Below, in pieces: positions 52,854 through 60,133 of a stretch of DNA of 64,000 nt (position 1 is its first letter; every line of letters begins with the position of its first letter). Under the pieces are notes generated by a model. The model worked only from the letters and a program-made list of their open reading frames with translations. It searched no databases and was not told where the DNA came from. Origin of the DNA: Acidobacteriaceae bacterium KBS 89 (lineage in GTDB: Bacteria; Acidobacteriota; Terriglobia; Terriglobales; Acidobacteriaceae); NCBI GenBank assembly GCA_000381605.1, contig KB906755.1, forward strand, positions 1 through 64,000, read 5' to 3'. A program made the position numbers and the translations under genes.

Positions 52854-53210
52854 TCAGATTCTAAGGACGGTTGTTTTCGCAGTCAGAAGGCCGGGTGGAG
52901 AGTGCTCATCGGGTGCGCGCCAAGTGGTCGAAGCTACGGAATGGGCCGGGGTGGCAAATGAGGGCAGGAGCGCGACGCAAACCCATTGAACCTCGGTCGC
53001 CGGGGACGTTGCCGCAATCTGCGGAGTTTCATATGTTCGAACTTCAGTCCGACAGCAACGCATCTTCTCCATGTGCCCGCATTGCCCATGCATTGCTCGG
53101 CAGCAAGCACTCTCCTCAGGGCTCATGACCACATTGGTTACACACGCCATAACTGGCGCCGCTGTGGTGAGCAGCAGAACGATTGCGACGATGCTGGCGA
53201 GACGACGCAT
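52854..53210 (-). CDS. Cys-rich secreted protein of the metal operon
   Basis: A 118-residue protein with a signal peptide (about 1-22) followed by a short domain dense in Cys, His and Met: ACCRAMHGQCGHMEKMRCCR. It contains two CC pairs and other Cys nearby. The rest is Pro/Ser/Thr-rich. The composition fits a periplasmic metal binder. Related small Cys-rich proteins accompany metal genes in other acidobacteria, as far as I remember. It is on the same strand as, and close to, the other operon genes. Confidence 0.7.
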   Translation of the reverse strand: MRRLASIVAIVLLLTTAAPVMACVTNVVMSPEESACCRAMHGQCGHMEKMRCCRTEVRTYETPQIAATSPATEVQWVCVALLPSFATPAHSVASTTWRAPDEHSPPGLLTAKTTVLRI

Positions 53211-53233
53211 GACTAGCGTTTAGTATACGTCCA

Positions 53234-54034
53234 TCATTCATTAACGTGTGCTGATGCATTGCAGCCCGCTCGATATCCGAGCAGGTCAAACAAGATAACC
53301 TTGAGTCCAAGTAGCCAAACGGCAGTAAGAAAGATGCGCCTTAGCCACTCATCACCTACCCTGATTGCGAGCCGGGCACCGACCATGGCACCCACAAACG
53401 TCGTAACGCCGAGAATTAGACCGAGTCGATAGTCAACGAGGCCGTGCCACATAAAGACGCCCGTTGCAATTGCAGATGAACAGACGTTTATCAGCTTTGT
53501 CGTTGCTATCGCTTCCAGGAATGACAAGCGAAAGAACGCCACGTAAACCGCAGTCAGAATCGTTATGTACCCGCCGCTGAAGAACCCTCCATATATCCCC
53601 AGCAGAAATGTAAAGATGTATCCAACTAGTTCGGCCCCAGCAGACGGCTGTATTGTGGATCGCTCTACACCGGATTTTCGGTAAATCAAAGCGAATACCG
53701 CAACTACAATGACCGCAACCGATACCACAATAGGCACCGAGCGAGCAGGAATTAGAAGCAGCAGGAATGCACCGATGAGAGACCCGAGTAGTGTCAGAAT
53801 GATTAGCAGGGACAGACGCTTGCGATTGACGTTCTGTACTTTCAGGAATGGCAGCGTACCGCCTATGCTCAAGAACGTCAGAGCAAACATGTTCGTAGCT
53901 ACCGCCGCTCTTGGATCGATATGAAATTGAAACATCGCGGGGACAGTGACAAGCGATGTACTTCCGGTAACAACACTAATCGAGCTAGTCGCAAAGAAGA
54001 TGACCATTAGCCATAGTGTTTGAACTGCAGTCAT
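53234..54034 (-). CDS. TauE/SafE-family membrane permease
   Basis: A 266-residue inner-membrane protein with about eight hydrophobic segments. Family motifs: SSISVVTGSTSLVTVPAMF near the start and FLLGIYGGFFSGGYITILTAVYV in the second half, the usual two-repeat pattern. The family moves sulfite, organosulfonates or other anions. Its place in a metal operon suggests export of a sulfur compound or metal-thiol, or an unrelated passenger. No Cys or His motif for metal was seen. Confidence 0.85.
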   Translation of the reverse strand: MTAVQTLWLMVIFFATSSISVVTGSTSLVTVPAMFQFHIDPRAAVATNMFALTFLSIGGTLPFLKVQNVNRKRLSLLIILTLLGSLIGAFLLLLIPARSVPIVVSVAVIVVAVFALIYRKSGVERSTIQPSAGAELVGYIFTFLLGIYGGFFSGGYITILTAVYVAFFRLSFLEAIATTKLINVCSSAIATGVFMWHGLVDYRLGLILGVTTFVGAMVGARLAIRVGDEWLRRIFLTAVWLLGLKVILFDLLGYRAGCNASAHVNE

Positions 54035-54043
54035 GCTTAGATA

Positions 54044-54559
54044 CTACGGTTTCACGGTGTTTGGATCACCTGTTCTATGGTCATCGATTTGAAACGTTAG
54101 GAACTGATGCACTGCCTTCAATGCGTCTTGGTCAGACGTCGTGATCCGTACTCTGCCTCCCGAGGACGTACTCTCGAATGTGTACGTTATCGCAGTACGT
54201 TTCGACCGCATCATACGGACGCCCGGTGGTACGGTGTCATGAATGAACATGGGAAGCTGAAAGTTCCCCTCACTGAACATCTGAGCAACATGGGACAAAT
54301 GGCCCCTTATCTCATCAAGAGTAGCCGTGTCAGTCTTGTCATTGGTGTCCACTTCGATGATGCCGCCATTAGAGAGCAGCTGAAAGTGGTGGGTTGACTT
54401 CTCGTGCGAGAAACCCATCGCCTTATCTCCGCGTGTATCCACGTCGGCGGCATGATGAGTAGAAGCCTCGTGCTGTTCATGCATGGGGCACGACATTGTG
54501 GCCTGCCCGTGTGCGAGAGCTGGAATGATCACCGCGAGTATGAGTGGTAGAGCTTTCAT
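54044..54559 (-). CDS. His-rich secreted hypothetical protein
   Basis: A 171-residue protein: signal peptide (about 1-18), a His/Met-rich stretch (SCPMHEQHEASTHHAADVD), and a domain starting MGFSHEKSTHHFQLLSNGGIIEVD with IRGHLSHVAQMFSEGNFQLPMFIHD. The His/Met/Cys-rich N-terminus looks like a metal-binding segment. The ATG at 54559 has AAGGAG upstream and overlaps the stop of the MerR gene (ATGA), so it is the first structural gene of the operon. The domain has no known function. Confidence 0.75.
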   Translation of the reverse strand: MKALPLILAVIIPALAHGQATMSCPMHEQHEASTHHAADVDTRGDKAMGFSHEKSTHHFQLLSNGGIIEVDTNDKTDTATLDEIRGHLSHVAQMFSEGNFQLPMFIHDTVPPGVRMMRSKRTAITYTFESTSSGGRVRITTSDQDALKAVHQFLTFQIDDHRTGDPNTVKP

Positions 54560-55026
54560 GGCGTTCTCCTTTTCTTTCCGGTCGTCCTATGATCTTTGCG
54601 TTGAGGCAGGGATTCCAATAACCCGGCGCGGGTACCGGCAGGAATCTTCTTCAAGCGTCGCTCCCACTTCTTAACTGTCAATTTCAGCGAATCCCGGAGA
54701 TCAATGAGTTGTTCGATTTGCAAATCGAGGGCACTAACCTTCTCCTGTGCCATTTCAGCGACCTCTCGGCAAGGCGCTTGGTCCGAATCACGTAATCGCA
54801 GAATGCGTGTGAGTTCATCCAACGAAAACCCGACAGCAAGCGCATTTCGGATTAGGAGTACGCGGCTGAGGGCATCGGGTGGATACAAGCGATAACCGGC
54901 CTCTGTTCGTGGAGGTTCCTTGAGGACGCCCAGACGTTCGTAGTGTCTTAGCGTGTCAGGACTCACACCCGCCGACCGAGCGAGTTCGCCTGATTGAAGA
55001 CCGCGTGCTGAGTTGTTAGCTGCCAC
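54556..55026 (-). CDS. MerR-family regulator of the metal operon
   Basis: A MerR regulator with HTH LQSGELARSAGVSPDTLRHYERLG, wing GYRLYPPDALSRVLLIRNALAVGFSLDEL and a long dimer helix. The frame stays open to an ATG at 55068, but that stretch contains the promoter, so I place the start at the GTG at 55026. That GTG would coincide with the expected transcription start, meaning a leaderless mRNA. Only one Cys is present (QAPCREV), where MerR and ZntR have the first ligand; the downstream Cys ligands are absent. The C-terminus is a basic tail. Confidence 0.85.
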   Translation of the reverse strand: MAANNSARGLQSGELARSAGVSPDTLRHYERLGVLKEPPRTEAGYRLYPPDALSRVLLIRNALAVGFSLDELTRILRLRDSDQAPCREVAEMAQEKVSALDLQIEQLIDLRDSLKLTVKKWERRLKKIPAGTRAGLLESLPQRKDHRTTGKKRRTP

Positions 55027-55032
55027 CCAAAC

Positions 55033-55064
55033 AGTATCGACCCCCGAATGGGTTCCGGGGTCAA
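55033..55064 (-). promoter_or_regulatory. MerR-type promoter and operator
   Basis: On the minus strand TTGACC (55059-55064) and GATACT (55033-55038) are separated by 20 bp, longer than the 17 bp best for sigma70. An imperfect palindrome fills the spacer: GACCCCGGAA and TTCGGGGGTC around a 4-bp centre. A long spacer with a dyad is the hallmark of promoters twisted into shape by MerR activators. Confidence 0.7.
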
Positions 55065-55376
55065 GCATCGCGAGTCTGGGAACTGAAACCAGACGTGCTG
55101 TGGTGTTGGTCCTTCATCGAAGTCGGGAACCGTATGTAATGCCCGTGGGTTCGCCCTCAGACGCACCACACGCCCACTGGACATCTAAAGGCCTTTGCCC
55201 AAAGTAGGGACACTTGCTGGCACAAAATTTGGTAACGCTGCGGTAACGATAGAAGTGAAATCAAGTGCAAACGGAGCCAAACTGAGCCGAGTGACAAACC
55301 GTTACGGAACCCGCGCCAATTGTGTTGAATGCACGCTTTGCGCAATCCATGCAAACCCAGATAAAATAGGGTTCAA
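55065..55376. other. Right end of the island, non-coding
   Basis: No gene seen. It holds the right GGTAACG pair (55231-55250) and an inverted copy of the core (CGTTACG near 55304), consistent with an integrase-binding region. Confidence 0.5.
55231..55250 (+). promoter_or_regulatory. Right arm-type repeat (GGTAACG pair)
   Basis: GGTAACGCTGCGGTAACGAT matches the left copy at 45396-45415 in 19 of 20 bases, in the same orientation, about 130 bp inside the right end. Confidence 0.5.
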
Positions 55377-55423
55377 CGCCCTCTCAAGGCGAGGAGTCCG
55401 GGTTCGATTCCGGTCCGCTACCA
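55377..55423 (+). repeat. attR: displaced copy of the tRNA-Glu(CTC) 3' half
   Basis: The sequence starts with CGCCCTCTCAAGGCGA (identical to the tRNA), continues with GAGTCCGGGTTCGA after one change, then diverges in T-arm and acceptor but still ends CGCTACCA. It lacks a 5' half, so it is not a tRNA gene. It marks the right end of the island. Confidence 0.82.
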
Positions 55424-55493
55424 AATTTTCTCTCTTCTTCCGTTTTTACGAAGCAGACGGCTTATAGTTGAGTAATGGGATGTGTTGTGTTTT

Positions 55494-55570
55494 GGCGCCA
55501 TGGTGTAACTGGTTAACACGCGGCCCTTTCAAGGCTGAGAGTCCGGGTTCGAGCCCCGGTGGCGCTACCA
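55494..55570 (+). tRNA. tRNA-Glu (anticodon TTC)
   Basis: A 77-base tRNA with encoded CCA: acceptor GGCGCCA with TGGCGCT, anticodon loop CTTTCAA with TTC, T-arm GGGTTCGAGCCCC. It closely resembles tRNA-Glu(CTC) at the other end of the island; the two probably stood side by side before the insertion. A TATAGT box lies at 55463. Confidence 0.96.
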
Positions 55571-55587
55571 AACCTTTCATCAGAGAA

Positions 55588-55944
55588 TCAGGGCAGGTTA
55601 TTCGGACGGATAAATGGGGAGAGCTTCTCCCGGAACGAACCGAACCGGCTGATCGGGGTGGGATTCTGCCGCTGCCTGATGAAGGCGTTCTCGCGCGATT
55701 GTTTTGATATGTCGAAGGTTTTGTCCCGTGATAATGCGGCGGCCAGTTGGCGTTCGCGGCAGCGTCTGGCGGCTACTTCATGCAGGAAGACGACCTCAAA
55801 GGTGCAGTCATCTAGCTTACGGTAGGCCTCGGCGGCGGCCTGGTAGTCAGCCTTGGTCAAAGTCAATTCAGGTAAGAGAACTGGCTGCGGCTCTTCCGTC
55901 GGATCAATCTTGCTTCGACTCTTTGGCCATGCGATCGGACTCAT
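55588..55944 (-). CDS. Hypothetical protein
   Basis: A 118-residue soluble protein from the ATG at 55944. The middle is helical (LTKADYQAAAEAYRKLDDCTFEVVFLHEVAARRCRERQLAAAL) and both ends are Pro/Arg-rich. No family recognised. It lies next to tRNA-Glu(TTC) and is divergent from the methyltransferase gene. Confidence 0.5.
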   Translation of the reverse strand: MSPIAWPKSRSKIDPTEEPQPVLLPELTLTKADYQAAAEAYRKLDDCTFEVVFLHEVAARRCRERQLAAALSRDKTFDISKQSRENAFIRQRQNPTPISRFGSFREKLSPFIRPNNLP

Positions 55945-56114
55945 AGTTGAATAGATGCCTTGGGTAGCAAGCAGGGTTATCTCAAAGCAGCCCGTTGAGA
56001 CGTGGATATTCCTACAGTGTTTCCGGGCGATGCTGGCCTATCCAACTGAAAGTGAGGGTGTTTGATAGCCTTATCAAGTGCTGAACGACGATAAATGTTG
56101 CAGGAATTCGATTT

Positions 56115-56885
56115 ATGTTTGCAAATGATCCGGATCGCGACTGGCAGAACTGGGGAAAGACAGACCCGTATTTTGGGGTTCTTACCGACACAAAGTTTCT
56201 CAATGCAAATCTGAATGACAGTGCATTAGCGGAGTTCTTTGCCAGCGGTGAGAGGCATGTCGAGCATGTCTACGAGGTCATTCGATCGCGTATGTGGCCC
56301 GATTTTCAACCCAGTCGAGTGCTGGACTACGGCTGCGGCGCGGGCAGACTTGTTGTTGCGTTCGCGGCCCGTTCGCGACGGGTTGTTGGTGTCGATGTCG
56401 CTTCGAGCATGCTGGAGGTGGCGCGGGCGAATTGCAAGAGACTCGGCGCTGATTCTGTAGATCTGATGCATGTGAATGACCTGGACTCTCTTGCGCCGGA
56501 GAGTTTTGACCTGGTTCATTCCTACATTGTCTTCCAGCACATCCCGGTCGCTCAGGGTGAATTGATCTTGCGCAAATTGATCGGCCTACTTGCAGAGGGC
56601 GGCGTCGGTGCTATTCATCTCACCTGTGTTGACAGGCGCTCGGCGGTGCGGCGCGGACTATCTGCCCTGCGGAGGCGGGTTGGTGTGGTGCATGGCCTGA
56701 TGAATCTGGCCCAAGGCCGGCGATTTTCCACTCCACTGATGCAGATGAACAGCTACTCGATGAATCGCGTCTTTGATATTTTGATGGACACAGATTGTTC
56801 CAATTTGAACGTCGAGTTTTGGGAACATCTCAACTTCCGGGGCGCGATGCTTTACTTCCAGAGGTTGTCGAAGCCGCTTTTGTAG
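56115..56885 (+). CDS. Class I SAM-dependent methyltransferase
   Basis: A 256-residue protein with the SAM-binding motif VLDYGCGAGRLVVAFA (about 70-84), motif II GVDVASSMLEVAR and motif IV SFDLVHSYIVFQHI. Rossmann-type class I methyltransferase; substrate unknown. The ATG at 56115 has AGGAA upstream. The C-terminal third is more variable and includes a basic stretch (RRGLSALRRRVGV). Confidence 0.87.
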   Translation: MFANDPDRDWQNWGKTDPYFGVLTDTKFLNANLNDSALAEFFASGERHVEHVYEVIRSRMWPDFQPSRVLDYGCGAGRLVVAFAARSRRVVGVDVASSMLEVARANCKRLGADSVDLMHVNDLDSLAPESFDLVHSYIVFQHIPVAQGELILRKLIGLLAEGGVGAIHLTCVDRRSAVRRGLSALRRRVGVVHGLMNLAQGRRFSTPLMQMNSYSMNRVFDILMDTDCSNLNVEFWEHLNFRGAMLYFQRLSKPLL

Positions 56886-56956
56886 GTTCGCGGTGCGGCG
56901 TTGCTGGGTGCTCACGGGCCTATCAATTGAGGGTTTGCGACGTCTATACTGTAACC

Positions 56957-58342
56957 GTGAGCAAGACTTTCTACATCGAAACCTTTGGCTGCCAGATGAA
57001 CGCCCATGACTCCGAGAAGGTGATTGGGACGCTGGAGCAGCAGGGGTATGCCCGCGTTCAGGATGAAGGCGAGGCTGGGCTGATTCTATACAACACCTGT
57101 TCGATTCGGGACAAGGCCGAGCAGAAGGTGTTTCATCGGCTGAACGAGTACAAGCGGCTGCAGGGTGAGGGGAAGAAGTTCGCCGTGCTGGGGTGTGTGG
57201 CGCAGCAGGAAGGCGAGAAGATCTTCGACAAGGCTCCGTATGTGTCGCTGGTGGCGGGGTCCGCGTCGTATCGCAATCTGCCGGATATGCTGCGGCGGCT
57301 GGAGGCTGGGGAAGAGCGGATTACCGGGCTCGATGATCGGCAGACCGATCTGACGTTTGAGACAGAGTTTACTGCGCGGTCGAATCCACATCGCGGGTAC
57401 ATCACGATTATTGAAGGCTGCGATAAGTTCTGTGCGTATTGTGTGGTGCCTTATACGCGTGGGAAAGAACGAAGCCGGACCTCTGCTTCGGTGATGGTTG
57501 AGGCGAGGAAGATGGTGGATCTGGGGTATACCGAGATTCAATTTCTTGGGCAGAATGTGAACTCGTATCGCGATCCTTCGGGGCGGATGTCGTTCGCGGA
57601 GTTGCTGGTTGCGGTGGGAGAGCTGCCGGGGATTCGGCGAGTGAGGTTCACTACGTCGCATCCGCGGGACTTTACGCGGGACATCGTGCAGGCGATTGAT
57701 GCTACACCGACACTTTGCGATCATATTCATCTGCCGGTGCAGTCGGGTTCGAGTGCGGTACTGAAGGCGATGGCGCGGGAGTACACGCGGGAGTGGTACC
57801 TGGAACGGATGAGCTGGATCAAGGCGGCGAAGCGCGACATCAGCATTACTAGCGATATGATTGTTGGGTTTCCGGGTGAGACGGATGCGGATTTCGAGCA
57901 GACGATTACGCTGGTGGGCGAGGTTAAGTACGACGCTGTGTTTGCTTTTAAGTTTTCGCCGCGTCCAAATACTCCGGCGGTAACGATGGCGGATAGTATT
58001 CCGGATGAGGTGAAGACGGAACGGCTGAAGATCCTGATGGATCGGCAGAGGGAGATTCAGCGGGAGCACTACGGGCGGCACCTTGGACAGGTGCAGGAGT
58101 GCATGGTGGAGAGCTATAACCCTTCGCGTGGCCAGGTTGTCGGGAGGAGTTCGCAGAACAAGACGGTGAACTTTACGACGGCGCAGATTGCTCAGGCGCA
58201 GCCGCCGATTGGGAGCTATGTGCCGGTCCGCATTACGCAGACGCTGCCGAATTGCCTGGTTGGCGAGGCGATGGCTAATTCAGACGAGGCTGCTGCGTTT
58301 GTGCCGATGCCGCGTGTACCGCAGTTCGTGGTGTTGAATTGA
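56957..58342 (+). CDS. miaB: tRNA-2-methylthio-N6-dimethylallyladenosine synthase MiaB
   Basis: A 461-residue methylthiotransferase. The N-terminal MTTase domain has three conserved Cys (FGCQMNAHDSE, NTCSIRDKAE, LGCVAQQEG). The radical SAM motif is CDKFCAYC. A C-terminal TRAM domain ends the protein. The NAHDSE and CSIRDKAEQK forms favour MiaB over MtaB or RimO. The start is the GTG at 56957 (GTGAGCAAGACTTTC); an upstream in-frame ATG would run through the end of the methyltransferase gene. MiaB modifies A37 of tRNAs reading UNN codons. Confidence 0.95.
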   Translation: MSKTFYIETFGCQMNAHDSEKVIGTLEQQGYARVQDEGEAGLILYNTCSIRDKAEQKVFHRLNEYKRLQGEGKKFAVLGCVAQQEGEKIFDKAPYVSLVAGSASYRNLPDMLRRLEAGEERITGLDDRQTDLTFETEFTARSNPHRGYITIIEGCDKFCAYCVVPYTRGKERSRTSASVMVEARKMVDLGYTEIQFLGQNVNSYRDPSGRMSFAELLVAVGELPGIRRVRFTTSHPRDFTRDIVQAIDATPTLCDHIHLPVQSGSSAVLKAMAREYTREWYLERMSWIKAAKRDISITSDMIVGFPGETDADFEQTITLVGEVKYDAVFAFKFSPRPNTPAVTMADSIPDEVKTERLKILMDRQREIQREHYGRHLGQVQECMVESYNPSRGQVVGRSSQNKTVNFTTAQIAQAQPPIGSYVPVRITQTLPNCLVGEAMANSDEAAAFVPMPRVPQFVVLN

Positions 58343-58343
58343 T

Positions 58344-58868
58344 ATGACGACGACCCCGACCCAACCCGTAACGCAGACCCCCGATGAGGTGGAGATGCAG
58401 ATTCGCGGGTTGATGATGGACCCAGTGACGAACATGCCGATCATTGTGCTGAAGGACGTGGGGAGCGACCTGGTGCTGCCGATCTGGGTGGGGATCTTTG
58501 AGGCGAATGCAATCGCGCTGGAGCTGGAGAAGACTGCGCTGCCGCGGCCGATGACGCACGACCTGTTGCAGAACATGGCGAAGGGACTGAACGCCGAGGT
58601 GCGTAAGGTGGTGGTCTCGGAGCTTCGCGATGACACATTTTATGCGGTGATCTGGATGGATCATGCGGGGGAGACGGTGACGATGGATGCTCGTCCATCG
58701 GATGCAATTGCGCTTGCATTGCGTTGGGATTGCCCGATTTACGTCAACCGGAATGTGCTGGAGAACTCTAAGCAGGCGGCGGGTGGGGCGCAGACGGTGA
58801 ACGCCGACGAGATGCGGCGGTGGCTGGAGAATCTGAACGACGACGACATGGGCCGCTACAAGATGTAA
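58344..58868 (+). CDS. Bifunctional-nuclease (BFN/DUF151) family protein
   Basis: A 174-residue protein of the BFN domain family: GLMMDPVTNMPIIVLKDVGSDLVLPIWVGIFEANAIALEL, RPMTHDLLQNMAKGL and ARPSDAIALALRWDCPIYV. Relatives in plants and mycobacteria have nuclease activity; the bacterial role is unclear. It starts 1 bp after the miaB stop, so it is coupled to miaB. Confidence 0.92.
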   Translation: MTTTPTQPVTQTPDEVEMQIRGLMMDPVTNMPIIVLKDVGSDLVLPIWVGIFEANAIALELEKTALPRPMTHDLLQNMAKGLNAEVRKVVVSELRDDTFYAVIWMDHAGETVTMDARPSDAIALALRWDCPIYVNRNVLENSKQAAGGAQTVNADEMRRWLENLNDDDMGRYKM

Positions 58869-58879
58869 CTTGCGGCGAG

Positions 58880-60049
58880 CTAGTGTGGGTCGGTTGGTTT
58901 GCCTGTGAGTTGGTGCAAGAGACGATCCCAGGTTTCGCCGTATTGGTCCCATCCGCCGAGATTTTTTACGCGGAGGAGGGCTGCTTCGCTGAGTTTGCGT
59001 TGGAGTGCGGGGTCGTCGGCGATCTGCTGCATTCTTTCGGATAGGGCATCGAGGTCGCGGTCGGGGACGATGAAGCCTTGTTCGCCGTCGGTGAAGAGGT
59101 CTTCAGCACCGGTGGCGGTGGTGGCGAGAACGGGGCATCCGCAGGCCATGGCCTGGCCCTGGACCAGGGCGAGGCCCTCTTCGATACTGGGCAGGACGAG
59201 GAGATGAGTGGCGCTCATTTTTTTTGCGAGTTCCTGCTGGGGGAGCGACCCGATGAAGACTACGTTTTCCGTGGGGAGCGTAGCGAGTAGGTTGCGTATG
59301 TCGTCCTGAACGGCGCCGGCGATGGTCAGGCGCTTGTGCGGATGCCTGAGGCGGGCGAAGGCTTGAAGGAGGTAAGGAAGGCCTTTGCGTAGGCTGACCT
59401 GTCCGGCGAAGAGGACTTCGAAACGGTTGAGTGGAGGTGCTTCGGTGGGGGTGAAGTGGTCGAGGCGGACACCGTAGGGGATGACGTGAACCTTCTCCTG
59501 TGCGATTCCCATTGCTACGAAGGAACGTTTTGCTACGGTGGAGGGTACGGTGATGGCATCAGCGAGCGCGTATATCTTTTCTTCCCGGATGGTGATGTGG
59601 GGCTTGCTGAGGGGCAGCGGTACGTTCCAGCGGCGGTATTCGTCGGCTACGACGTTCTCCTGATAGCGCTGGTGGGTTGAGCCACGGTCGCAGATGAATT
59701 TGCCGCCGTAGGCTTGCACCTTGTGTCCGGTGAGAAGGCCGGCGCCGGAGATGGCGATGAAGGCGTCGCAGGGTTCGATCTGGCTGTTGGTCCAGCGATC
59801 GAAGGCTAGGGTGTTCCAGGAGGCGAGCTTTGACGATACGCGGGGCGAGGCGAGGGGGGTACGGTTGAGGAGATAGTCGGTTGTGTGAAGGAGAGGAAAG
59901 CTACGGACGAAGGAGTGCGGCAGACCTTCGCGTTTCAGCCGTGCCCAGGGCCAGGTGGAGTAGATTCTCTGGAGATGATTTCGCTTGTGAAGTTGGTGCG
60001 CCAGTTCGAAGTGATGGAAGACTCCAAAGACGGCCTGGGTGACTTTCAT
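58880..60049 (-). CDS. Family 4-type glycosyltransferase
   Basis: A 389-residue glycosyltransferase with GT-B fold. The start is the ATG at 60049 (GGAGAG about 13 bases upstream). C-terminal donor-site motifs: VLFAGQVSLRKGLPYLLQAFARL, VVFIGSLPQQELAKKM, LVLPSIEEGLALVQGQAMACGCPVLATTATGAEDL (the EGxxxxxxEA-like site reads EGLALVQGQA). The N-terminal acceptor domain has FISGAG-like and GGKFICDRGSTHQRYQ stretches. It probably works in surface polysaccharide synthesis. It is followed upstream by another glycosyltransferase on the same strand. Confidence 0.88.
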   Translation of the reverse strand: MKVTQAVFGVFHHFELAHQLHKRNHLQRIYSTWPWARLKREGLPHSFVRSFPLLHTTDYLLNRTPLASPRVSSKLASWNTLAFDRWTNSQIEPCDAFIAISGAGLLTGHKVQAYGGKFICDRGSTHQRYQENVVADEYRRWNVPLPLSKPHITIREEKIYALADAITVPSTVAKRSFVAMGIAQEKVHVIPYGVRLDHFTPTEAPPLNRFEVLFAGQVSLRKGLPYLLQAFARLRHPHKRLTIAGAVQDDIRNLLATLPTENVVFIGSLPQQELAKKMSATHLLVLPSIEEGLALVQGQAMACGCPVLATTATGAEDLFTDGEQGFIVPDRDLDALSERMQQIADDPALQRKLSEAALLRVKNLGGWDQYGETWDRLLHQLTGKPTDPH

Positions 60050-60133
60050 GAAGATTGGTTGCTCTCTCCAGAGCATGCTAGCAGATGATGCGGCGCGGAT
60101 TTTGCATATGAGACTGCTTGATGCGATGAGGTG

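Larger units (their letters stand above)
45300..55423. mobile_element. 10.1-kb genomic island in tRNA-Glu(CTC)
   Basis: The island is bounded by a direct repeat of the tRNA-Glu(CTC) 3' half and lies between tRNA-Glu(CTC) and tRNA-Glu(TTC). It carries, from left to right, a frameshifted integrase, a zinc-finger protein, an excisionase-like HTH protein, an HTH/zinc-ribbon protein with a second tyrosine recombinase, unknown genes, and a seven-gene metal-handling operon on the minus strand. GGTAACG repeats near both ends look like integrase arm sites. Confidence 0.88.

Noticed and set aside
55377..55423. Possible third tRNA-Glu gene
   Set aside because: Only the 3' half is present and the acceptor part does not pair; it is the attR copy.
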